A stretch of DNA of 64,000 nucleotides, taken from positions 1-64,000 of the forward strand of contig CAYWRO010000010.1 in assembly GCA_964460345.1 (NCBI GenBank). Direction: 5' to 3'. Shown here in pieces: positions 58,363 to 64,000 of the stretch. Source of the stretch: CAYWRO01 sp964460345 (lineage in GTDB: Bacteria > Planctomycetota > Phycisphaerae > Phycisphaerales > UBA1924). Positions within the stretch are counted from its first letter, which is position 1. Each line of letters starts with the position of its first letter. The translations under genes and the position numbers were made by a program. The notes below the pieces were generated by a model, which worked only from the letters and a program-made list of their open reading frames with translations, searched no databases and was not told the origin of the DNA.

Positions 58363-58865
58363 GAGCCCCCCCCCGGCAGCGGCAAGCCTTCGCCGACATC
58401 CGACAGGCGCACCAGTTGCCGCAAGGTATACGTGGACCGCCGCTCCCCTGCGGACTCGCTGTCGTTCTGATTCGAGGTCAGGTCTCCAGCGCGACGCGCG
58501 GTCACCGTAACGAGGGTGAGCCCATCGAAGAGAGAAGGCTCTGTCTCCACGACCAGTTCCCATTCACTCTCGACGGGCCGATCGTCTCCCGGTGCGTTCA
58601 GCGGCTCGTCAAACAGCTGCGCCGGTCCGTTGAGAGATTCCGGGGAAGCAATGCCCGCTTCAATGCGAGACATCGCCGAGCGCGCCAGGTCGCACGCGGT
58701 CTGCCGCTGGCGAGCCTCATCGAGCGCATCGAGCGATCGGCCCAAGATCGCAAGGATCATCAGCGCTGTCCCCACGAAGAGGGTGAGCGCGAGCATCGCT
58801 TCCAGCAGCAGCGCCGCACGACGGCTCCCTCGCCGGCTCACGGTTGTTCTGCTGCACGACATCAA
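58359..58865 (-). CDS. GspI-like minor pseudopilin
   Basis: 168 residues. Class III-like signal SRRGSRRA then ALLLEAMLALTLFVGTALMI, with Glu at +5 but Ala at both -1 and +1. RQRQTACDLARSAMSRIEAGI matches the GspI helix that follows the hydrophobic stretch. Short overlaps (ATGA) on both sides tie it to the gspH- and gspJ-like genes. Confidence 0.78.
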   Translation of the reverse strand: MMSCSRTTVSRRGSRRAALLLEAMLALTLFVGTALMILAILGRSLDALDEARQRQTACDLARSAMSRIEAGIASPESLNGPAQLFDEPLNAPGDDRPVESEWELVVETEPSLFDGLTLVTVTARRAGDLTSNQNDSESAGERRSTYTLRQLVRLSDVGEGLPLPGGGS

Positions 58866-59716
58866 CGTCCCCCTCCTGCAACGGCATCTGCCGGGGGGGG
58901 AGGCGGCGGCAACTCCTCGTCAGACGGTGCGCCGACATCCTCCTCTCGCATCTCCGCCAAGGCCACCCTCCCCGTCCAGGCGGAAAACCGCACCCGCCAG
59001 CGCCTCGACGACGCTGCGCCACGACCCAGCCGCACAACCACCCCTTGCGGCCCGGGCTCCAGCCGTCCATCGGGCAGCGCCGTCGCGATCACCCACGCTT
59101 CATCAGACCCTTCGAGCGGATCGCCAGCGTCCGCGTTCGCCTCAGCGCTTTCCGACATCGTAAAAACGCCCAGTGCCGCGGCTCCGGTCGCGCCGAAGTC
59201 AGACTCGGCCTCCTCCGGCTCCAGCACGATCCCGTCAGGCATGTGCACTTCGTTCAAGTGCGCCCAGGAAGCTTCACTCGCACCGGGTTCTGCTGCGTCC
59301 AGCCCAGCGTCAACGTCAAGGCCCACCGACAGTCCGAACCCGCCCCCCTCGCCGTCAGCCGCTTCTTCGATGAGCAGGCGCTCAATCCGCACAAGGCGCC
59401 CTCCCGCCGCGGCGACAAGGCGGACCGGTACGCTCAGGCGCGAGGCCTCCAGCCTAGCTTCTGTGACAGCCGCCTCGAGCCTGGGCTGCGCCTCCTCAGC
59501 AGACGCCCGGGTAATGGCCCCAATTGAGATTGGGATGACCAGCCCTGCCACCAACACGACCAGCGTGAGGGCGACAAGGACCTCGAGAATGGAAAATGCG
59601 GGCCGCCCGGCAGGGACAGCCCGCTCAGTGCTGCACTCATTGGCAGGTGCGGTGCGCACCATTGTCGCTCGCCTCCCCCGCCAACCAGAACGCGGAGCAG
59701 CAGCGTTCACGAGCAC
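58862..59716 (-). CDS. GspH-like minor pseudopilin
   Basis: 284 residues with a class III signal after a 40-residue leader: AGRPA then FSILEVLVALTLVVLVAGLV, Glu at +5. EARLEASRLSVPVRLVAAAGGRLVRIE is the GspH-type first strand pair. The start may be GTG 59716 or 59710 (GGGAGG just upstream) or ATG 59662; the leader is long in each case. The C-terminus is Pro-rich (ELPPPPPPADAVAGGGR). Ala precedes the cleavage site. Confidence 0.75.
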   Translation of the reverse strand: MLVNAAAPRSGWRGRRATMVRTAPANECSTERAVPAGRPAFSILEVLVALTLVVLVAGLVIPISIGAITRASAEEAQPRLEAAVTEARLEASRLSVPVRLVAAAGGRLVRIERLLIEEAADGEGGGFGLSVGLDVDAGLDAAEPGASEASWAHLNEVHMPDGIVLEPEEAESDFGATGAAALGVFTMSESAEANADAGDPLEGSDEAWVIATALPDGRLEPGPQGVVVRLGRGAASSRRWRVRFSAWTGRVALAEMREEDVGAPSDEELPPPPPPADAVAGGGR

Positions 59717-59752
59717 GCCTCCCGGCCCGCCCGCATGAGGCGGACGCCAGAT

Positions 59753-60274
59753 TCAACCGCCGGCCGGAGGCGGCGGAGGGGGCAGCCCACCACCCTCGCC
59801 TTCTTCGCCCGAGTCAGACCAGACGCTGATGTCGTCCTCAGTCCCGTCCTCCTTGTCCGGCCCATACGACCACAACTCAAACTCGTGGCCATCCTCACTC
59901 TCGTCGTTGTACCCCCACTCCGAGCCCCAGGGGTCGGTCGGCTTGGCCTCCTCCATGAACTTCCGCCACTTGGATTCCTCGGCATCGGCATCCAGGCGTT
60001 CCTTGTCCCACAGGACCGCCACGCCCTCGTCTGCCGTTGGATAACGGTTGAACTCCAGGTAGAAGAACTTGAGGGCATCCTTCATGCTCTGGAGCTGAAG
60101 CTGGGCAGTCTGCTCGGTCGCCCGTTCCTTGGCGCCGAAGAGGTTGACGGCGACCAGCCCGGAGATCAGCAGAATGATCACGATGACGATCATCACCTCC
60201 ATCAACGAGAAACCCCGCCCGACCGGAGCCCTCGCCGCCCTTACCACGCTCCCTCGCATCGTTTCGTCTGCCAT
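59753..60274 (-). CDS. GspG-like major pseudopilin
   Basis: Main subunit of the T2SS pseudopilus, 173 residues from ATG 60274, preceded by AGAAGGAAGAGGC; the TTG further upstream is rejected. Cleavage after G21 before FSLMEVMIVIVIILLISGLV, with E26 at +5. AQLQLQSMKDALKFFYLEFNRYPTADEGV and DPWGSEWGY are GspG hallmarks, and the calcium-loop region appears as FELWSYGPDKEDGTEDDISV. The tail SDSGEEGEGGGLPPPPPPAGG is an extension. Confidence 0.92.
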   Translation of the reverse strand: MADETMRGSVVRAARAPVGRGFSLMEVMIVIVIILLISGLVAVNLFGAKERATEQTAQLQLQSMKDALKFFYLEFNRYPTADEGVAVLWDKERLDADAEESKWRKFMEEAKPTDPWGSEWGYNDESEDGHEFELWSYGPDKEDGTEDDISVWSDSGEEGEGGGLPPPPPPAGG

Positions 60275-60321
60275 GCCTCTTCCTTCTCTTCTTCGCGGTG
60301 AATCAAACAATGCGGTGCTCC

Positions 60322-61560
60322 TCAGCCCGCCAGCGAACTCATCTTCGAGATCGGCACAATCAAAGCAATCGCGACAATCGCGACGACCAGTGCCAGAACG
60401 AGCAACAGAATCGGCTCGATCAGCCTGACGACCGTCGTCGCCATTCTATCGACGCGGCGCTCGGTGGTTTCAGCAATCCCGATCAAAACCTCGTCCAGGT
60501 TGTTGGCCGACTCCCCCACGGCGATCATTTCGATCACGTCCGCTTCGAAATGGCCGCTTTCGGCGAGAGCCTTGTGCAAGGCGTCCCCCTGCCGGACCGC
60601 GTCCGTGGCCTCGTCCACCGTCGCCGCCAGCACGGGGTTCCCGACCGCCTCCCGGGAGATTCCCAGCGCGGTCAGCAGCGGAATCGAGTTGGCCAGCAGC
60701 GTCCCGAGGATGCGGCAGAACCGTGCCGCGGCGATCGAGCGGAAGAGCGGTCCCAGTACCGGGGCGGTCAACTGGGCCCGGGCGAGGGCGAGCCTCGATC
60801 GGGGACGCCGCAGCGCGGCGGCAAGCCCCCCGGCCATCGCCACCAGCACCACCAGCGTTACAAGACCGTAGTCGGAAACCAGGGAACTGACACCCAGGAC
60901 GAAGCGCGTGATGCCCGGCAGTTGACCTCGCTCGGCAAGCGTCGCGAACATCGGACGGAACTTCGGTACAAGGAACCCGAAGACGCCGACCAGCACGCTC
61001 ACCCCCACGAACATGAGGATCGCGGGGTACAGCAGGTTGCCGATGAGCTTGGACCGCAGCTCCGCCTGCCCCTCCAGGAAACGCCCCAGCCGCGCCAGCA
61101 CCACCTCGAGGAACCCACCCTTCTCCCCGGCCGCCACCATCGCGATGTGGATTTTCGGGAAGACGTCCGGGCGTTCGGCCATCGCCGCGGCGAGTTCGGA
61201 GCCGTCGGCCACCTGGCGCGTGAGCTCTTCAAAGCACTGCGCCAGCCTGGGATTGGACCGGCGCTGCGACAGCAGCGTCAACGATCGCATCAGCGGCACA
61301 CCTGCCCGCAGCAGGTCAGAGAGCTGCGTGTACGCCGTCGCCAGCGCCCGCACACCGACCTTGCCAATGCCGAGCCGCCGGGCGACACCGGACATCCCGC
61401 TGCCGTGAATCACGTCGGATTCCGGCTTCTCGAGAATGCGAATCGGCGTGAGCGCCTTGGCTTCCAGATCGGCCAGAGCGCTCTGCTCGCTCGCCGAGCG
61501 CACATGCCCGCTGACGCGCTGACCAGTCCCCGAGATGGCTTCGTACTTGAACGTAGGCAT
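60322..61560 (-). CDS. GspF/PilC-like inner-membrane platform protein
   Basis: Polytopic core of the assembly platform, 412 residues, the usual length. MPTFKYEAISGTGQRVSGHV opening, then two T2SSF domains: SDLLRAGVPLMRSLTLLSQR with VAAGEKGGFLEVVLARLGRFL, and LGTLLANSIPLLTALGISRE with IAVGESANNLDEVLIGIAE. Three transmembrane segments. It is the first T2SS gene of this operon, 47 bp before gspG, with the glutathione-peroxidase-like gene 21 bp upstream. Confidence 0.93.
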   Translation of the reverse strand: MPTFKYEAISGTGQRVSGHVRSASEQSALADLEAKALTPIRILEKPESDVIHGSGMSGVARRLGIGKVGVRALATAYTQLSDLLRAGVPLMRSLTLLSQRRSNPRLAQCFEELTRQVADGSELAAAMAERPDVFPKIHIAMVAAGEKGGFLEVVLARLGRFLEGQAELRSKLIGNLLYPAILMFVGVSVLVGVFGFLVPKFRPMFATLAERGQLPGITRFVLGVSSLVSDYGLVTLVVLVAMAGGLAAALRRPRSRLALARAQLTAPVLGPLFRSIAAARFCRILGTLLANSIPLLTALGISREAVGNPVLAATVDEATDAVRQGDALHKALAESGHFEADVIEMIAVGESANNLDEVLIGIAETTERRVDRMATTVVRLIEPILLLVLALVVAIVAIALIVPISKMSSLAG

Positions 61561-61581
61561 GAGCCAACAGCAACACAGCGG

Positions 61582-62307
61582 TCACGGCATCGCCGCTTCC
61601 ACCTGCTCGCCCTCTTGATCCGACGGCAGCGCGGCCAGCAGTTCGTCCAGTTTCTCCACGAGCGAGGGGTCATCCGGCGTGGTTCTTGGCTCGAACCTCG
61701 CCACCGGTTTTCCATCCGCATCAAACAGGAACTTTGTGAAATTCCAGGCGATCTCGCCCCCAACCGCCGCCTCTTCGCCGGCCTCCTTTGCGGCCGCCGG
61801 CAGGGAGGTCAGCCACTCGTAGAGCGCGTGCTGATCCTCACCCTTCACGCTGATCTTGGCAAAGACCGGAAATGTCACGTCGAACCGCTCGCGACAGAAC
61901 GCCAGGACCTCCTCATTCGTGCCCGGCTCCTGGTCGCCGAAGTTGTTCGCCGGGAAGGCCAGCACCACCAGCCCCTCATCCTTCTTCGCTTCGTACAGCC
62001 GTTGCAACGCCTCGTACTGAGGCGTCAGGCCGCACTTGCTGGCAACGTTGACCACCAGCACCACCTTGCCTTTGTAGGCGGCCAGCGAGCGGTCCTCACC
62101 TTCCATGGTCATCGCGGTGAAGTCGTGAAGCGACCGATCGTCTACCTCCGGCTCATCCGTCGGTTCCTTGCCCGCGTCCTGTGGCTGGGCGTCACCTCCC
62201 GCCTCCGATGGAGGCGTGTCGCCCGGCATAGCGGCGTTCCGGCTGTTCACGCCCACCGTCGCCGCCGCTGCCAGTCCCACCAACAGGAGAATCGCCCGAA
62301 CGAGCAT
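61582..62307 (-). CDS. Secreted glutathione peroxidase-like thiol peroxidase
   Basis: Thioredoxin-fold peroxidase reducing hydroperoxides, exported by an N-terminal signal (MLVRAILLLVGLAAAATVGV). 241 residues. LHDFTAMTMEGEDRSLAAY, peroxidatic C92 in VVNVASKCGLTPQYEAL, FPANNFGDQEPGTNEEV and WNFTKFLFDADGKPVARF supply the Cys-Gln-Trp-Asn tetrad region. Cys rather than Sec. A Pro/Glu/Asp-rich linker of about 35 residues separates signal and domain. Divergent from the next gene, 60 bp apart, and the probable first gene of the T2SS transcript. Confidence 0.88.
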   Translation of the reverse strand: MLVRAILLLVGLAAAATVGVNSRNAAMPGDTPPSEAGGDAQPQDAGKEPTDEPEVDDRSLHDFTAMTMEGEDRSLAAYKGKVVLVVNVASKCGLTPQYEALQRLYEAKKDEGLVVLAFPANNFGDQEPGTNEEVLAFCRERFDVTFPVFAKISVKGEDQHALYEWLTSLPAAAKEAGEEAAVGGEIAWNFTKFLFDADGKPVARFEPRTTPDDPSLVEKLDELLAALPSDQEGEQVEAAMP

Positions 62308-62367
62308 CAGAAGCCTCCTTGAACCGCCGCCCCGCGAGTCTGGCCGCGGACGGGCTTATCGTACCGC

Positions 62368-63234
62368 ATGCCAACTCTCGGCACGAGCCCCGCCCCGACC
62401 GTCCTGCTTCGGCGAACCGTTCGATTCGCCGTGAATGAACCGTCTGACGCCCCCGGGGCTCGCCCCGATCCGATTCACAACAGCTACGCCGGGGCCCCGG
62501 CCATTCGCGGCCTGGGACGCCATTACGAGCTCACCGTGGCCTGCCGCGGCGATGTGGATGCCCACACAGGGTACTTCCTCAATATCAAGGCGATCGACAC
62601 GGCCTGCCGGAATCGCGCCATCCCGATTATCTCGGAGGCGGTCGGTCGCGCCCACGCCGGCCACGCCGAACCGGCACAGGTGCTCGACCGCGTGGTGCGC
62701 GCCCTCAACGAAGAGTTGCGAGGCGCCGTCCATGCGGTTCGCTGGTGGCTCACCCCGTACTATTCCATCGAAATGGCCCCCCCCGCTCCCGGATCTGATT
62801 CATCCTCGAGTGTTCTGCTCCGGCAGACGTTCGACTTCGCCGCGGCCCACCGCCTTTACGTCCCCGACCTCTCCGACGAGGAGAACCGCCGGCTCTTCGG
62901 CAAGTGCACGAACGAGCGCGGCCACGGCCACAACTACAAGGTCGAGCCCTGCGTGCAGGTGCCGCTCCGGGGCACGGACCAGGCGCCGGCCTTTACGTTG
63001 CACGACCTCGAGCGTCTCACCGATGAGACGATCATCGAGCGGTTTGACCACAAGCACCTGAACGAGGACACCGATGAGTTCGGGCCCGGCGGCCTCAATC
63101 CCTCCGTCGAGAACATCGCAAGAGTGTGCTACGACCTGCTCGCACCGGTGATTGCCCGGCACAGCGCCGGCGCCCGCCTCACCTCGATCACCGTCTGGGA
63201 GACAGATAAGACCGCCTGCACCTACCCCGGGTAA
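62368..63234 (+). CDS. Two-domain 6-pyruvoyl-tetrahydropterin synthase homologue
   Basis: 288 residues with two PTPS-fold halves. The second half (about 148-288) keeps the zinc and catalytic residues: FDFAAAHRL (H161), GKCTNERGHGHNYKVE (C180, H186, H188), FDHKHLNED, ENIARVCYDLL and VWETDKTACTYPG. The first half (about 10-137) follows the same secondary-structure order (LRRTVRFAVN, GRHYELTVACRG, LNIKAIDTACRN) but lacks the zinc histidines. The intact half could make 6-carboxytetrahydropterin for queuosine or a pterin; the degenerate half may be structural. Stand-alone on the plus strand. Confidence 0.87.
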   Translation: MPTLGTSPAPTVLLRRTVRFAVNEPSDAPGARPDPIHNSYAGAPAIRGLGRHYELTVACRGDVDAHTGYFLNIKAIDTACRNRAIPIISEAVGRAHAGHAEPAQVLDRVVRALNEELRGAVHAVRWWLTPYYSIEMAPPAPGSDSSSSVLLRQTFDFAAAHRLYVPDLSDEENRRLFGKCTNERGHGHNYKVEPCVQVPLRGTDQAPAFTLHDLERLTDETIIERFDHKHLNEDTDEFGPGGLNPSVENIARVCYDLLAPVIARHSAGARLTSITVWETDKTACTYPG

Positions 63235-63284
63235 CGCTCAGTCGCCGGCCCCCTTCGCCGCTGCCGCGGGCCGCCGTGCCGGCC

Positions 63285-64000
63285 CTACTCCTCTCCCGTT
63301 CCCCGCTCCTCGATCCCCACTGTCACGGCAACCTCCTCCGGACGCGCCCCATTTGCCACCGCGCCGTCGTACATCGTCACAAAGCGCCCCGCATGCTCGT
63401 GCTTCACATCGCGCAGCGGCGCCACCCACGCCGGCGGGATCGGCTGGTAGAGCAGCCAGGCAATCACCGTCATTCCCCGCCCGGATTCCTCACGGCCTGC
63501 ATCAGCCCCCTCCTCCGGCAGCGTAACCCGATACGTCACCATGTCGCCGCCGCCAACGAAATCGCCGTCGCTCCCGAGCCAATCCGAACCCACGCCGATC
63601 GGACCCGTCTGCGTGGCGTGCGGCCCATCCGCCGCGTACCCCCGCGGCAACAGCCGGTTGTCCTTCTTGCGCGTGGCCATGCGCGTCAGGTACGTCGTGG
63701 GCGCGCCGGAAACGTCCGCGGCGACCATCTCGTACACCTGCACCTGGGAGGGCCTCTCGATGACATCGTAATGCGGGATCGCCATTTCATCGGCGACGCC
63801 AATGAGCCGTCCCTCCTCATCCACCTTGCCGCTCTCGAAGACGGTCCGCCCCTGTTCATCGCGCACGATCACGTGCAGCCACGCGCGGCGGGCCGGATAG
63901 CCGGTGGGGAACTTGTGGCCGGTGAGGTTCTCCACCTGCACATCGAATGTGAAGAGCGGCCCGCCGTCATCGGCCGTAATCCGCTGCATGTTTGCAACCG
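63285..64000 (-). CDS. C-terminal part of a probable multiheme cytochrome-c-type protein (runs off the window)
   Basis: The frame is open to the window edge, and the ATG at 63989 is probably internal. About 238 residues are visible. VENLTGHKFPTGYPARRAWLHVIVRDEQGRTVFESGKVDE is the beta-domain that follows CXXCH clusters in a family of exported multiheme cytochromes, and PHYDVIERPSQVQVYEMV and YRVTLPEEGADAGRE are further family-like segments. No CXXCH lies in the visible part; those would be upstream. The assignment rests on this tail only. The C-terminus is IEERGTGEE. Confidence 0.6.
   Translation of the reverse strand, partial: VANMQRITADDGGPLFTFDVQVENLTGHKFPTGYPARRAWLHVIVRDEQGRTVFESGKVDEEGRLIGVADEMAIPHYDVIERPSQVQVYEMVAADVSGAPTTYLTRMATRKKDNRLLPRGYAADGPHATQTGPIGVGSDWLGSDGDFVGGGDMVTYRVTLPEEGADAGREESGRGMTVIAWLLYQPIPPAWVAPLRDVKHEHAGRFVTMYDGAVANGARPEEVAVTVGIEERGTGEE

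Noticed and set aside
58363..58563. Longer start for the gspJ-like gene
   Set aside because: The extra residues precede the class III signal by 67 codons and overlap gspI; ATG 58362 with ATGA coupling is far better.

Overview
The window is high-G+C draft DNA with five runs of N (7226-7325, 9007-9016, 15420-15519, 41569-41668, 45321-45420). It most likely comes from a Phycisphaerae-type planctomycete. The grounds are three secreted proteins with C-terminal VDVFDLLAYLD-type dockerin-like tags, a PEP-CTERM-like protein, HAF-repeat and leucine-rich-repeat proteins, a FIST protein and a type II secretion (T2SS)-like locus. This placement is an inference; no 16S rRNA gene is present.

Layout. 1-4.3 kb: NifU-type Fe-S scaffold domain, LRR protein, ftsY, a GT4 glycosyltransferase and tRNA-Val. 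4.4-9.0 kb: OmpA-like lipoprotein, an unusually long prepilin peptidase, a FIST sensor protein and a secreted PPC/dockerin-like protein. 9.0-10 kb: no clear gene, but two arrays of 21-bp repeats. 10-14.9 kb: an oligopeptide-type ABC ATPase, then a minus-strand group (heme O synthase, ABC-2 exporter, SCO1/SenC) that looks like cytochrome-oxidase maturation. 14.9-16.4 kb: a gene-poor element bounded by nested inverted repeats and filled with 63-, 42- and 21-bp repeats, next to tRNA-Arg. 16.6-21.7 kb: aldehyde dehydrogenase, alpha/beta hydrolase, rlmN, a YwaF-like membrane protein and tRNA-Gly. 21.8-27.5 kb: GH43-like lipoprotein, cinA, pyruvate kinase and a solute-binding protein. 27.6-31.2 kb: two paralogous HAF/dockerin-like secreted proteins and a PEP-CTERM-like protein. 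31.3-32.8 kb: an unrecognised gene behind a palindromic operator. 32.9-37.2 kb: sucB and sucA. 37.3-41.6 kb: pstB, pstA, pstC and a truncated pstS. 41.7-61.6 kb: a long minus-strand T2SS-like operon (gspF, G, H, I, J, K, a PilM/PilN or GspL-like protein, a PilO/GspM-like protein, a giant secretin and a lipoprotein), which continues in the same direction into pst. 61.6-64 kb: glutathione peroxidase-like protein, a two-domain 6-pyruvoyl-tetrahydropterin synthase homologue and the end of a probable cytochrome-c-type protein.

The most striking object is the secretin at 42123-53273. It has about 3,716 residues, with one N0-like domain, about 38 tandem secretin N-type modules by my count, and a normal C-terminal secretin channel domain. 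Known GspD and PilQ proteins carry a handful of such modules. The gene sits in an otherwise ordinary pseudopilin/assembly-platform operon with no GspE ATPase in the window, and its stop codon overlaps the start of a lipoprotein gene that could encode its pilotin.

The second theme is repeats. A family of short hairpins (GTGGCAC, variable stem, GTG-CAC) is scattered between genes and also sits in frame inside rlmN, the alpha/beta hydrolase and two other genes. Arrays at 9.3-9.9 kb and 15.1-16.1 kb all have periods of 21 bp or exact multiples of it.
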